A stretch of DNA of 64,000 bases, taken from positions 5,149,501 through 5,213,500 of the forward strand of contig NZ_CP062231.1 of the NCBI RefSeq assembly GCF_024707525.1, in the 5' to 3' direction. A program made the translations under genes and the position numbers. This DNA comes from Rhizobium sp. TH2 (GTDB lineage Bacteria > Pseudomonadota > Alphaproteobacteria > Rhizobiales > Rhizobiaceae). The notes beneath the pieces are model-generated. The model did not search any database, was not told where the DNA came from, and saw only the letters and a list, made by a program, of their open reading frames with translations. Below are positions 31,605 through 41,055 of this stretch, in pieces (position 1 is the stretch's first letter; every line of letters starts with the position of its first letter).

Positions 31605-31997
31605 ATGGACCAGCCGTCGGCCCGGCAGCGCATCGATAAATGGCTGTTCTTTGCCAGGATCGCCAAATCCCGCACGCTGGCTCAGGGCTTGATCGAGGCA
31701 GGCCATGTCTCGGTCAATGGCGGGAAGGTCCGCCGGCCGAGCGCCGAGGTCAAGATCGACGACCGGCTTGAGGTGATCGTCGAGCGGCGCACCTACGTTC
31801 TGGTGGTGAAGGCGCCCGGTGACCGCCGGGGTCCCTACGAGGAAGCGAAACTCCTCTACGAAGACCAGTCGCCTTCGCCGGAGAAGCTGACGCCATTCGA
31901 GCAGGCGCAGCGCGTGCCCGGTGCCGGACGGCCCGAAAAGAAGGATCGGCGCGAACTCGACCGGCTGCGAGGACGGGATTCGTTCGGTGGCGACTGA
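31605..31997 (+). CDS. S4-domain RNA-binding protein (Hsp15-like)
   Basis: 130 residues. The N-terminal S4 domain is clear: RQRIDKWLFFARIAKSRTLA, LIEAGHVSVNGGKVRRP, then KIDDRLEVIVERRTYVLVVK. Hsp15 (HslR) rescues stalled 50S subunits carrying peptidyl-tRNA in E. coli. The tail is charged. It begins one base after the helicase stop, so the two are co-translated. Confidence 0.92.
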   Translation: MDQPSARQRIDKWLFFARIAKSRTLAQGLIEAGHVSVNGGKVRRPSAEVKIDDRLEVIVERRTYVLVVKAPGDRRGPYEEAKLLYEDQSPSPEKLTPFEQAQRVPGAGRPEKKDRRELDRLRGRDSFGGD

Positions 31998-32160
31998 ATG
32001 TCGCACATAAAATGAGCGCTTCGCATTGCAGTATTGCATATTTTGCAATGCCGCTTTGGCCTTTCCTCAGCTTGCCAACATCACGCAAAGCCGATAGTGG
32101 ACGGGTCAAACCGGCGGCCCCGACGCCGTTGGAACAAAAGACAATTCTCTGGAGCGTCAC

Positions 32161-32499
32161 ATGACATATGTCGTGACCGACAACTGCATCAAGTGCAAGT
32201 ACACCGACTGCGTCGAAGTATGCCCCGTCGATTGCTTCTATGAGGGCGAGAACTTCCTCGTCATCCATCCCGACGAATGCATAGATTGCGGTGTGTGCGA
32301 GCCCGAATGTCCCGCCGAGGCAATCAAGCCAGATACCGAGTCCGGCCTGGACAAGTGGCTGAAAGTAAACGCTGATTTCGCTTCTATCTGGCCCAACATC
32401 ACGCAGAAGAAGGAGTCTCCGTCTGACGCGAAGGAGTTCGACGGCGTCGAGGACAAGTTCGATAAATACTTCTCCGACAAGCCCGGCTCCGGCGACTGA
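32161..32499 (+). CDS. fdxA: 7Fe ferredoxin FdxA
   Basis: 112 residues with the cysteine pattern of [3Fe-4S][4Fe-4S] ferredoxins: Cys9, Cys17, Cys21 followed by Pro for the 3Fe cluster (with Cys25 contributing to the other), and Cys40, 43, 46 then Cys50-Pro. The C-terminal extension ([23 protein letters not shown]) is the usual alphaproteobacterial form. The electron partner is unknown. An inverted repeat GCATTGC/GCAATGC is found at 32023-32051 in its upstream region. Confidence 0.96.
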   Translation: MTYVVTDNCIKCKYTDCVEVCPVDCFYEGENFLVIHPDECIDCGVCEPECPAEAIKPDTESGLDKWLKVNADFASIWPNITQKKESPSDAKEFDGVEDKFDKYFSDKPGSGD

Positions 32500-32531
32500 C
32501 AAGACCGGGACTAGAAATTTCGCTTTCGCCC

Positions 32532-32556
32532 GGAACAGTTCCGCGAGCGTGGCGTT
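32532..32556 (+). promoter_or_regulatory. Predicted EcfG promoter downstream of fdxA
   Basis: GGAAC (32532-32536), 16 bases, CGTT (32553-32556), an exact EcfG consensus on the plus strand, with no gene for 390 bases downstream. Confidence 0.65.
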
Positions 32557-32562
32557 TGCCCA

Positions 32563-32701
32563 TCGCAGGTTTCGTAAAGAAATCTCTAACGACAGGCGCC
32601 GATTTGCTTCACCGTGGAGGTAACAGGCTTTACCATTTGTGACGGTCGCAAGGCGCAGCTTTGCGGCCCGTAAAGCAAATTATTGATTTCCACGGTTTTT
32701 T
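32563..32701 (+). ncRNA. Candidate EcfG-dependent small RNA between fdxA and carD
   Basis: A transcript starting about 7 bases after the EcfG -10 would run to a run of six T at 32696-32701. CCGTGGA (32612-32618) and TCCACGG (32689-32695) are perfect complements closing the 3' part, and inside are two smaller stems, GGTAA/TTACC and CGCAA/TTGCG. About 139 nt. The stem directly followed by U6 has the form of a rho-independent end with a branched top. I do not recognise it as a known family. The rest of the 449-base gap (32702-32948) should hold the carD promoter. Confidence 0.5.
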
Positions 32702-32948
32702 GTGCTAGATACAACGTCACTGATCCCGAGCGGGGCGCTGAGCGTCCTGAATCACGAAAGCAATGATCCCCAAATGCGGTTCTTTTGAAAATGCACCCGT
32801 CAGGTAGCCGGTTTCATTTGCGCCGTAGTCAAGTTTTGTTTGCACGAAATTAGCGGTTTCAGTCAGATACTATCGCGGGCATCCGCCCCATCCCGGCCCG
32901 ACGAGGCCACCCGGTATTCCGGGAGTGTTAAGGGAGTTTGTGAAAAGC

Positions 32949-33515
32949 ATGACAACCCAGATCAAAAAGACTGCAACGCGCCAGGGCTTCAAGACCGGTG
33001 AATCGATCGTTTATCCGGCACATGGTGTCGGCATGATCACCGCGATCGAGGAACAGGAAGTTGCAGGCATGAAGCTTGAGCTTTTCGTGATCGATTTCGA
33101 AAAGGACAAGATGCGCCTCAAGGTTCCGGTCGCGAAGGCCGTGAGCATTGGCATGCGCAAGCTGTCCGAGACCGACTTCGTCGAGCGCGCGCTCAAGGTC
33201 GTTCAGGGTAAGGCCCGTATCAAGCGCACCATGTGGTCGCGCCGTGCGCAGGAATATGATGCGAAGATCAATTCCGGCGACCTGATTTCCATTGCCGAAG
33301 TCGTCCGCGACCTCTTCCGCGCCGAGAACCAGCCGGAACAGTCCTATTCCGAGCGTCAGCTCTATGAACAGGCTCTCGACCGCATGGCCCGCGAAATCGC
33401 CGCCGTCAACAAGATGTCCGAAACCGAAGCCGTCCGCCTCGTCGAAACCAACCTCGCCAAGAGCCCGCGCCGCGCCGGCAAGGTGGAGGAAGAGGAACAC
33501 GAAGAGGCCGCTTGA
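32949..33515 (+). CDS. carD: CarD family transcriptional regulator
   Basis: 188 residues. The N-terminal RNA-polymerase interaction domain is recognised by GFKTGESIVYPAHGVGMI and EQEVAGMKLELFVIDFEKDKMRLKVPV, followed by the helical DNA-backbone binding part with SRRAQEYDAKINSGD and YSERQLYEQALDRMAREIA. In alphaproteobacteria and mycobacteria CarD stabilises open complexes at rRNA and housekeeping promoters. The ATG at 32949 is preferred over the in-frame GTG 9 bases earlier because the AGGGAG site is too close to the latter. A strong terminator follows. Confidence 0.95.
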   Translation: MTTQIKKTATRQGFKTGESIVYPAHGVGMITAIEEQEVAGMKLELFVIDFEKDKMRLKVPVAKAVSIGMRKLSETDFVERALKVVQGKARIKRTMWSRRAQEYDAKINSGDLISIAEVVRDLFRAENQPEQSYSERQLYEQALDRMAREIAAVNKMSETEAVRLVETNLAKSPRRAGKVEEEEHEEAA

Positions 33516-33542
33516 GACTTTTCACGAAACCCGCATGCAAGG

Positions 33543-33568
33543 ACCCGGCTCGCAAAGCCGGGTTTTTT
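33543..33568 (+). terminator. Intrinsic terminator of carD
   Basis: ACCCGGCT, loop of five, AGCCGGGT running into six T. Confidence 0.9.
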
Positions 33569-33621
33569 GTTGGCTGGTTCTGTCAGGCCTGGTTGAATAT
33601 TCGCGGTAATCGGAGGGGTGC

Positions 33622-33960
33622 ATGGCCGGCAAGAAATACAAACCTATATCTGAGTTCGTCGAGTTGCCTGAGTGGGGTGGCGGCTGCATCGCCACTGATC
33701 GTATCACTGTCGACGGGGCTCGTGTCGGCTACATGTACCGCGAGGAACCCATCGACGAACTGGACACCGGATGGCGGTTCCTGGCTGGTGATGAGGATGA
33801 AGAATACATGAACGACACCGCCAAGCACGGTGTTTATCGCGTCGAAACGATATTCAACTATGACCCGGGAATTCTGGGATATCTCCACGCGCCGGAAGGA
33901 AAGCGCTTCGAACTGGAATCCAATGGCCTGGGCTTTAGGGAGCTGGATGATGACAAGTAG
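33622..33960 (+). CDS. DUF2185 (Imm33-type) protein
   Basis: 112 residues. GWRFLAGDEDEEYMND and the following ETIFNYDPGILGYL match the DUF2185 pattern, a family also classified as immunity protein Imm33 for polymorphic toxins, though many members stand alone. The ISEFVELPEWGGGCIATDRIT N-terminus is typical as well. No toxin gene is nearby. It has its own spacing after the carD terminator and ends 36 bases before the convergent protease gene. Confidence 0.8.
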   Translation: MAGKKYKPISEFVELPEWGGGCIATDRITVDGARVGYMYREEPIDELDTGWRFLAGDEDEEYMNDTAKHGVYRVETIFNYDPGILGYLHAPEGKRFELESNGLGFRELDDDK

Positions 33961-33995
33961 AGGCGAGCCGTGAGAACGTAATACGGGCCGGACGC

Positions 33996-35516
33996 CTATT
34001 CCGCGACGATCTTCACCCGCTGACCAACCGTCAGGTTGGCGCCGATCGGCAGGCCGTTGAGAAGGCGGAACAGTTCGACCTTGCGGTCCGTGCCGAGCAT
34101 ACGATTGGACATGGTCTGCACCGTCTCGCCCGTCTGGACAGTGACCACCCGTATGCGCAGCGGCTTGAGCTTGGCAGCCTCGCCGGGGCTCATGCGCCGG
34201 AAGGTGGTGCGAAGCTTGGAGGCGGTCGCATTGAGCTCGTCGGTCCTGCCGGTCGGCACCGCGGTCAGGAACCGGTAGATCTTCTGGCCGTTGCGCACCA
34301 CGGTCACGTCGAAATCCCAGCGGTCGGCGGAGGCGCGTGCGGTGGCGGCTGGCATGCCGTTGACATAGCCGGCGCGGATGGTCTCGGGCTGCAGCCCGGT
34401 CACCCAGCCGCTGCCGATATAGTCCGTCAGGCTGCCGCCGGCCTTGTCATCGACCAGGTCGAAGCGCACGGCGATATCGCCGGGACCGGTGGCCATGACG
34501 GCTTCGGCCTTGTTATCGATGCGGAAACCGGCCGGCACCTCGAAGCGGATCGCCAGGTTGGCATGCAGGAAGGTCTGGCCGCGCACATAGCCCTCCTGGG
34601 GGCTGTCGCCATAGAGCAGACCTTCGATGCCATCGAGGAAGTAATCGGTGCCCTTGTCGCCCACCTTGCCATCCATGCCGAAGGCACGCGCGTGACGGCG
34701 CGCCAGTTCGACGCGCTGCGGCGTCGAGGGATGGCTCGACAGGAAGTCCATGCTCGGGTCGGAATCGGCGAGCGACGCATTGAACCTGCTATAGGCACCC
34801 ATTGCATCGAGGAAGCGCGCCGCCGCATAGGGGTCGTATCCCGCCTCCCCCAGCATCCGGACGCCGATCACATCGGCCTGCAGTTCCTGGTTGCGGGAAA
34901 AGGCCGCAAGCCGCAGCTTCTGCCGGGCGATCGCCTGCTTGCCGGCGATCGGCGACGAGAGCACCTCGGCCACGACGCGGCTTTCGATCACCGCCGCCTC
35001 TTCCTGCCTCTGGCGCTCGATGCCGTGATTGGCGGTGACGTGCGCCATTTCGTGGCTGAGCACGGCGGCCACTTCCGACGCGTCGGTCGCGAGCGCCAGC
35101 AAGCCGCGCGTGACATAGACATAGCCGCCCGGCAGCGCGAAGGCGTTGATCGCCGGGGAATTGAGGATCGTGATGCGGTAGGACTGGTTCGGGTTTTCCG
35201 AAACCTGCGTCAGTGCGCCGGTGATTCGCGCCACCAGCTGCTCGGTCTTCACATCGCGGTATTCGCCGCCATAGGAGGCGACAATGCGCGGATGCTCGCG
35301 CGCGCCCATCTCGGCGCGCGGATCGTTCTTCTGGACCTCATCGACGATCTGCGGCTTGTTGGACGGGGCGACACTCGGCTCATAAGTGTCGAGAAGGCTC
35401 TCGCAGCCCGATAGAAGGATGGACGCCGCAACCACCGATAGGACACGGCTTGCGAACGCCGTGTGCGCCCTTTTGCGAAGGGGCAAACCGGCCGTTGCAG
35501 AATTGATTTCGGTCAT
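33996..35516 (-). CDS. M48 family metalloprotease lipoprotein with LysM-like end
   Basis: 506 residues. A long signal peptide ends at lipobox LLSGC (Cys38). The zinc site HEMAH is at 155-159, with downstream ELQADVIGVRMLGEAGYDP supplying the third ligand. The C-terminal 55 residues (VVTVQTGETVQTMSNRML to the end) form a LysM-like peptidoglycan-binding module. This is the BepA/YfgC group of periplasmic proteases that monitor outer-membrane protein assembly. It stands alone, with the thi operon upstream. Confidence 0.93.
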   Translation of the reverse strand: MTEINSATAGLPLRKRAHTAFASRVLSVVAASILLSGCESLLDTYEPSVAPSNKPQIVDEVQKNDPRAEMGAREHPRIVASYGGEYRDVKTEQLVARITGALTQVSENPNQSYRITILNSPAINAFALPGGYVYVTRGLLALATDASEVAAVLSHEMAHVTANHGIERQRQEEAAVIESRVVAEVLSSPIAGKQAIARQKLRLAAFSRNQELQADVIGVRMLGEAGYDPYAAARFLDAMGAYSRFNASLADSDPSMDFLSSHPSTPQRVELARRHARAFGMDGKVGDKGTDYFLDGIEGLLYGDSPQEGYVRGQTFLHANLAIRFEVPAGFRIDNKAEAVMATGPGDIAVRFDLVDDKAGGSLTDYIGSGWVTGLQPETIRAGYVNGMPAATARASADRWDFDVTVVRNGQKIYRFLTAVPTGRTDELNATASKLRTTFRRMSPGEAAKLKPLRIRVVTVQTGETVQTMSNRMLGTDRKVELFRLLNGLPIGANLTVGQRVKIVAE

Positions 35517-35678
35517 GGAAGGCGTAAAGCGCAGAGCCCTGTCCTTTTCAATCGTGGTGGGTCCTTCACCAACGAGGCACCATTATCCGATTTCAACTCT
35601 TTTTGCATAGCACAAATTATCGGAGATCGGGGCGAAACTGGGATTTGATTCCGCCCTTTTTGAGGCTTGAGGCGAAAT

Positions 35679-36365
35679 TCAGCGAGTCTGTCCGCGCGCC
35701 GCCAACCACTCGTCCTGGCTTCCGGAAAAGCCGATCCGGCCGTCGCGAATCTCGATCACGCGGCCGGCGATTCGCGCGATTTCCCTGATATCGTGGCTGA
35801 TCATCAGCACCATCATCCTGGTCTCGCGCTGCAGCTCGACGACGAGATCGCCCATGGCTTGTCGCAGATCCTCGTCGAGGCTGGCAAAGGGCTCGTCGAG
35901 CAGCAGGAACGGCCGATGCCGCACCAGCGCGCGGGCAAAGGCGACGCGCTGCCTCTCGCCACCCGAAAGCGCCTGCGGCATGCGCTTTTCGAAGCCGGCA
36001 AGCCCGACCTTGGCGAGCGCCTCTGATATATCCGAGGATTGTTCGGACGTGAGCTTCAGCCTGGGCGATATGCCGAGTGCGATATTGGTCGCGACATCGA
36101 GATGCGCGAAGAGATTGTGATCCTGGAAAATATAGGTGAGCGGGCGCTCGCCTGGGCTGCGGCCAATCATGTCTGCGTCATCAAGCAAGATCTTGCCCGC
36201 GTCAGGCGCGACGAAGCCGGCGATCAGATGAAACATGGTCGATTTGCCCGCCCCCGATGGCCCCGTCACCGCGACGATGCCACCACCCGAGAGGGCGAGG
36301 TCATAGACGAAGCGCCGTCCCTCATAGCCGATCATGACATTGTCGAGCCTGATCTCGGGCGTCAT
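35679..36365 (-). CDS. thiQ: Thiamine ABC transporter ATP-binding protein
   Basis: 228 residues, ATPase of the thiamine/TPP importer. Walker A GPSGAGKST, Q-loop FQDHNLF, signature LSGGERQRVAFARAL, Walker B LLLDEPF, and the switch histidine (MISHDIREIAR) are all present. Its ATG overlaps the thiP stop as ATGA. It is the last gene of thiBPQ. Confidence 0.95.
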   Translation of the reverse strand: MTPEIRLDNVMIGYEGRRFVYDLALSGGGIVAVTGPSGAGKSTMFHLIAGFVAPDAGKILLDDADMIGRSPGERPLTYIFQDHNLFAHLDVATNIALGISPRLKLTSEQSSDISEALAKVGLAGFEKRMPQALSGGERQRVAFARALVRHRPFLLLDEPFASLDEDLRQAMGDLVVELQRETRMMVLMISHDIREIARIAGRVIEIRDGRIGFSGSQDEWLAARGQTR

Positions 36366-37963
36366 GCATCATCTCCAAGCCTTGAACTTTCCAGCCTGAC
36401 CGAGGGCAGTGTCAGCAGAAAACAGATCACGCCAAGGATCAGCGACAGTCCCGCCGCATCCATCGACCGGTAGCTGCCGAGGCTGGCATAAAGCAGCGAG
36501 GGCAGGGTGATGAAATTGTCCGATCCGAAAAGTGCCACCGCGCCGAGATCGCCGAACGACAGTGCCGCCGCGAATGAGAACGCCGTCAGCAGCGGCGCCC
36601 GCATGACCGGCCAGTCCACGATCCGGAACCGTGGAAACCCGGAAATGCCAAGGCTCGCGGAAAGCCTCGCGGTGCGCTTGAGATGGGTCGTGAGTTCCGG
36701 CGCGATGATCCGCGCCGCGAAGGGCAGTGCCATGCCCATATTGATCAGCACGACGAGAATGGGGCCCGCACCATCGGCCATGCCGAAACTGAGCAGGATC
36801 AGGAACCAGCCGGAGCCGAGCGCCAGCGGTGGAATGAGCAGCATGAATTCCGGAAAGCGGAACAGAAGCTTAAAGGCACCGGACCGCGCCGACAGGCTCG
36901 CCTCGGCGCGCGCCATCGCATAGGTCAATATGGTCGCGAGCAATCCAGCTGAGAGCGCAATCGTCAGGCTGGTACGCAGCGCCTGCCAGAATTTTGGGTC
37001 CGCGAGCAATCCGGCGAGGTTCGAGCGAAGCCCTGCAAGGACGATTGCCAGGATCGGCGCACCGACAAAGGCGAGGAAGACGCCGAGTGTGGCACCATCT
37101 ATCAGCCGCGCGCCCATCGCCCCTGCATCCGGACGAAATGGTCGCCCCGATGCGCCGCGTCGGTCTTCTTCGGGATCGGGAAACAGCCGGAGCAGCCAGA
37201 AGATCACCGCCGTCAGGGCAAATTGCGCGAAACTCAGTATCATCGCCCGCGCCGGATCGAATTCGAATTTCAGCGCCTGATAGATGGCGACTTCCAGCGT
37301 CGAATTCTGTGGCCCGCCGCCGAGCGTCAGGATGATGGTGAAGCTCGTGACGCAGAGCATGAAGATCAGCCCCGCAATGCCGGGTATGACGCGGATCAAA
37401 GCCGGCCATTCCACGAAGCGGAAGAGCGACGAGCGCGGCAACCCCAGGCTTGCGGCCAGCCGCCACTCGTCGCGCGGTACGCGTTCCAGCGCCTTGAGCA
37501 TCAGCCGCGCCGCGAGCGGCAGATTGAAAAAGACATGCGCGAGCAGGATGCCCGACAGGCCATAGATCGAAAGCCGGCTGGAGAATCCTAGCGTAGCACC
37601 GATATCGTTGACCAGCCCCGTGCGACCCCAGATTTCCAGGAGCCCGAAGACGGCAGGCAGAACCGGCAGGCCGAGCGGCAGGATCATCAGCGCCAGCACG
37701 AATTTCCGCCCGGGAAAAGCCGGCCGCCGCGCCATCGCCAACGTGAGGGGAAGCGCAAACATCACCGACAGCAGTGTCGAAAACACCGCCTGTTCGATGG
37801 TGAAGATGAATATCCGGGCAAGGTAGTCGAAGGGCGGCCAGCTTGACGCGGCCGCGCTTGCCAGCAACATGGCGAAAGCGGCGAGGCAGAAGGCGGCGAG
37901 GAGCGTCAGCCCCACGCCGCCTGCACTGACCCAGAACCGTCTTTCGCCAGCGGCTTCGATCAT
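36362..37963 (-). CDS. thiP: Thiamine ABC transporter permease
   Basis: 533 residues, a fused permease with two homologous halves of six helices each, as is normal for ThiP. Each half carries an EAA-like loop ([18 protein letters not shown] in the first half; [18 protein letters not shown] in the second). Start at the ATG 37963, which overlaps the thiB stop as ATGA; the extension upstream is not real. Confidence 0.95.
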   Translation of the reverse strand: MIEAAGERRFWVSAGGVGLTLLAAFCLAAFAMLLASAAASSWPPFDYLARIFIFTIEQAVFSTLLSVMFALPLTLAMARRPAFPGRKFVLALMILPLGLPVLPAVFGLLEIWGRTGLVNDIGATLGFSSRLSIYGLSGILLAHVFFNLPLAARLMLKALERVPRDEWRLAASLGLPRSSLFRFVEWPALIRVIPGIAGLIFMLCVTSFTIILTLGGGPQNSTLEVAIYQALKFEFDPARAMILSFAQFALTAVIFWLLRLFPDPEEDRRGASGRPFRPDAGAMGARLIDGATLGVFLAFVGAPILAIVLAGLRSNLAGLLADPKFWQALRTSLTIALSAGLLATILTYAMARAEASLSARSGAFKLLFRFPEFMLLIPPLALGSGWFLILLSFGMADGAGPILVVLINMGMALPFAARIIAPELTTHLKRTARLSASLGISGFPRFRIVDWPVMRAPLLTAFSFAAALSFGDLGAVALFGSDNFITLPSLLYASLGSYRSMDAAGLSLILGVICFLLTLPSVRLESSRLGDDA

Positions 37964-38958
37964 TGGCCGCTCGTCGCCGCAAGCCACTCGTCGATATAGG
38001 CCTTGCGGACCTTGGCGGATTCGTCCGGCGTCATCGACAGCGTGATCTTGGGATGCACGAGCTTGTCGAATACCGGGTTGAGGGGCGTCGAGGTCTTGGC
38101 GACCGGCATCATCCAGTTGTTCTCGGGGATGATGTCCTGGAATTCCGGGCTGATCATGAACTTCACGAAGCTACGCGCAAGCTCCTCGTTCTCCGTCTTG
38201 GTTATCGCCGCGACCTCGATCTGGATCGGGTGACCCTCGGAGAACTCCGCCGCCTGATAGCGGTCATTCTTCTCGGCGATCATATGGTAAGCCGGCGAAG
38301 TGGTGTAGCTGAGCACCATCGGCGCCTCGCCCTTGGTGAACAGGCCATAGGCCTCCGACCAGCCTGGCGTCACCGTCAGGATGCGCTTGGAGAGCTTCTT
38401 CCACGCCTCCGGCGTTTGGTCACCATAGACGGCCCGCATCCAGTAGATGAAGCCGAGACCCGGCGTGGATGTGCGCGGATCCTCGAGGACGATCTTCTCG
38501 TCGGGATTGCCTTCGACCAGTTCCTTCAGGCTCTTCGGCGGGTTCTTGACCGTCTGGGTATCATAGATCACGGCGAAATGGCCGTAGTCATAGGGCACGA
38601 AGACAGGATCGCTGAAATCGCCCGGCACTATGACGCCTGACGTGTCGATGCCGTGATCGGCGAGCAGACCCGTCGCCTTGGCTTCCTCGATCAGGTTGGT
38701 ATCGAGCCCGAGCACGATATCGGCCTTGGTCGCGCCGCCTTCCATTTTCAGCCGCGTCAGCAGCGCCACGCCATCGGCGAGGCTCACATATTCGACCGTG
38801 CACGCGCAGGTCTTCTCGAAGGCAGCCTTGACCTTCGGTCCCGGACCCCATTCGGAGGTGAAACTCTCATAAGTGTAAATGGTCAGCGTCTGGGCGGATG
38901 CCAGAACGGGTGACAATACGGCCATGGCCGCAGCAAGCATAAGCGAAATTCCGCGCAT
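37960..38958 (-). CDS. thiB: Thiamine-binding periplasmic protein
   Basis: 332 residues. A signal peptide ([22 protein letters not shown]) is followed by [19 protein letters not shown], the characteristic ThiB/TbpA beginning. It captures thiamine and TPP for ThiPQ. GGAGG lies before the ATG at 38958. The TPP riboswitch lies 52 bases upstream, so expression should fall when TPP is plentiful. Confidence 0.96.
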   Translation of the reverse strand: MRGISLMLAAAMAVLSPVLASAQTLTIYTYESFTSEWGPGPKVKAAFEKTCACTVEYVSLADGVALLTRLKMEGGATKADIVLGLDTNLIEEAKATGLLADHGIDTSGVIVPGDFSDPVFVPYDYGHFAVIYDTQTVKNPPKSLKELVEGNPDEKIVLEDPRTSTPGLGFIYWMRAVYGDQTPEAWKKLSKRILTVTPGWSEAYGLFTKGEAPMVLSYTTSPAYHMIAEKNDRYQAAEFSEGHPIQIEVAAITKTENEELARSFVKFMISPEFQDIIPENNWMMPVAKTSTPLNPVFDKLVHPKITLSMTPDESAKVRKAYIDEWLAATSGQ

Positions 38959-39010
38959 CAGCGCCTCCTTGGTTTCCAATTGACATGGGAATAGGGCGCT
39001 GGTTCGCAGG

Positions 39011-39110
39011 CGTCTAATCCCTCCGCCGGTATGAGCCGGATCAGGTTCCGCGGGTTGGTGGAGACCACCTCTCAGCCCCGGGCCGAATTCGACCGAAGGC
39101 ACCCCGTTAG
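39011..39110 (-). promoter_or_regulatory. TPP riboswitch controlling thiBPQ
   Basis: Read on the minus strand: GGGGTGCC near 39106, the conserved GGCTGAGAGGTGG, ACCCGCGGAACCTGATCCGG, and ATACCGGCGGAGGGA, in the order of the THI-box aptamer. The expression platform probably lies between it and the thiB ribosome binding site. Confidence 0.96.
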
Positions 39111-39241
39111 AGCGATGCGAGGTTTAGACCGTCGTCAGACGCTTGGCAAGGAGATATGATGGAGCGGCTCAGAGGGCCCTCCCGCAATATATCGGTACTT
39201 TCGCACTGTTCAGGCTTAGCGTCTTTTTCAGCCAGCTGTCG

Positions 39242-39823
39242 TCAGGCGTCTGGCGAACTGACTTGCGGCGAAATATAGGTGCGAAGATAAGCGATTATCT
39301 TCGCAAACCTTTTGATCCCTGGCATCGGATCCTTTTCCGATCGCCAGATTTTCCACAAATCGGGCTTCAAGTATTCCGCGGGAATTTCTCCCTCTAAGAG
39401 AGCCAGCGCGCCGAGCGCCCAGTCCTGATCAAATTCTTGATCGTTGATGGGAAGGTGAGTGTCGAGATAGCGACGCAAAGCAGCCGCACACTCATCAGTA
39501 CCGATGAGTGCCAGCGCCACGCAATATCCCTGTCCATGGCCACCTTGGCTAAGCAGTCTATCTATCCGAGGAACAAATTGTTCCCTGAATGTAAGACCTA
39601 TGAACCAAGGGGCGCAGAGGCGGTCGCGCCAATCACCCGAATTTAGAAGTCGCTCAATTTGTGCATCCGAGATTTCCCTCGCCACTTTCAGAAGCGACGA
39701 CATGAAGGTGTCTCGCTCAGAGGCAGCGTCCAAGAACAAGAAGTTGCCGTGCATGACACGCATATGGAAAGGCCAGACGTACCTTTCCTCTTCAGCAGCG
39801 ATTCCAACCAGTTCCTGCACCAT
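39242..39823 (-). CDS. DUF6000-like protein
   Basis: 193 residues, cytosolic, with RYVWPFHMRVMHGNFLF, WRDRLCAPWFIGLTFREQFVPRI and WALGALALLEGE, a pattern I associate with the DUF6000 family of short HEAT-like proteins. Function unknown. Base composition is more AT-rich than the neighbours, suggesting acquisition. It follows the MarR-GNAT gene on the same strand by 42 bases and may be co-transcribed with it. Confidence 0.65.
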   Translation of the reverse strand: MVQELVGIAAEEERYVWPFHMRVMHGNFLFLDAASERDTFMSSLLKVAREISDAQIERLLNSGDWRDRLCAPWFIGLTFREQFVPRIDRLLSQGGHGQGYCVALALIGTDECAAALRRYLDTHLPINDQEFDQDWALGALALLEGEIPAEYLKPDLWKIWRSEKDPMPGIKRFAKIIAYLRTYISPQVSSPDA

Positions 39824-39865
39824 GGATTACCTAATCAACCACGCTTAGCTCACTCCCGCCCATCG

Positions 39866-40867
39866 CTAAGGTGAGGTGTCGAATGAATCAAGATCTTGAG
39901 AAAGGCTCTTGCGCGTGGTGGACGTCCTCACAAACCTCTGCTCCGTCAGCACCTGCCCCCACTGATCGCCGAACCATTCCTCGGTCAGCGCGAAGCTGGC
40001 ACCTTCATACAACTTTCGCGCGGCGTCCAGCCCCTTGAACGTCCAAAGATGCGCTTCCGCAAAGCCCTTGATATCGCAAAACTTAATCGCCGCTTCCACC
40101 AGCCGCCGCCCCGTCCCCGCCCCCCGCAGCCCGTCGTCCACGATCACCCACCTCACATGCGCCTTGCCCTCGCCGAGATCTTCGCCATCGACGGCGATCG
40201 AACCGACGATCTCGCCCGCCTGCACCGCGAGCCACAGCCTGTTCATCGGCCGGTCGAGCCGCTGGCTGAATTCCGCCACGCCTGATGCAACGCGGGCCTC
40301 GAAGTACGAGCTCATATTCCAGTCGCGGGCATAATAGCGGCCATGCATTTCGGCGATACGACCGATCGCACCAGGCAGGAATCCTTCGTGGATATCGACC
40401 GGCAGCGCCTTGTCGTCAGGCTTCGCCCGGATCATCTGCAGGGCCGAGGCATAGGCCGAGAGGCCGCCAACGGTCTGGCTGCGGGCCTGTGCATTCATGG
40501 TATGCAGCGCGCGGCCGACCTTCTGGTTGGCGAAGCGGTCGATATCGTCGAGCAGCGCGCGACCCGCATCCGTCAGCGACAGAATCTTGGCGCGGCCATC
40601 GGCCCGGCTCGGCGCCTCTATCACCAGACCGCGCTCCACGAGCCGGCCAAGCAGACGACTGATCGTCGACTTCTCCAGCAGCAGCATCTGGCCCAGTTGG
40701 TTGGCGGTCATCTCGGTTCGATCACCGATCTCGATGAGCGCATGCACGGCCGAGGGCGAGAGGTCGGTCTCGGCCAAGGTCGGCTGCATGAAGCCGAGTT
40801 CGCGCACCATTTTTCGCGACGCGTCGCGGACGGAAAGGATGTCGGCATGTCTCAGCGCTGCACTCAT
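39866..40867 (-). CDS. MarR-GNAT fusion: helix-turn-helix regulator with acetyltransferase domain
   Basis: 333 residues. Residues 1-140 form a MarR-type winged helix (MTANQLGQMLLLEKSTISRLLGRLVERGLV, PSRADGRAKILSLTDAGRALL). Residues about 165-320 form a GNAT acetyltransferase with the acetyl-CoA motif VDDGLRGAGTGRRLVEAAI. Such fusions are known; targets are mostly unknown. The start at 40867 fits GAGG six bases upstream. A perfect ATAGTTG-N7-CAACTAT dyad lies 13-34 bases upstream, suggesting autorepression. Confidence 0.92.
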   Translation of the reverse strand: MSAALRHADILSVRDASRKMVRELGFMQPTLAETDLSPSAVHALIEIGDRTEMTANQLGQMLLLEKSTISRLLGRLVERGLVIEAPSRADGRAKILSLTDAGRALLDDIDRFANQKVGRALHTMNAQARSQTVGGLSAYASALQMIRAKPDDKALPVDIHEGFLPGAIGRIAEMHGRYYARDWNMSSYFEARVASGVAEFSQRLDRPMNRLWLAVQAGEIVGSIAVDGEDLGEGKAHVRWVIVDDGLRGAGTGRRLVEAAIKFCDIKGFAEAHLWTFKGLDAARKLYEGASFALTEEWFGDQWGQVLTEQRFVRTSTTRKSLSQDLDSFDTSP

Positions 40868-40880
40868 CATCAGCCTCAAT

Positions 40881-40901
40881 ATAGTTGCGCCGTACAACTA
40901 T
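40881..40901. promoter_or_regulatory. Inverted repeat, likely operator of the MarR-GNAT gene
   Basis: ATAGTTG, seven bases, CAACTAT: a perfect 7-bp dyad of the size bound by MarR dimers, directly in front of the MarR-GNAT gene. Confidence 0.65.
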
Positions 40902-41055
40902 ATTTCATCCCGCCCCACATGACAAGAGGGTTGAAAGTGGTCACGATAGCCCTACATCGACCGTACCGCTTTTCGGCCAATGCGCTTGAAATCAGCCGGA
41001 TGCACGGATAAACGAAGCCAGCTTCATCATCCGCGACATCACGAAAGCCAGGAAC

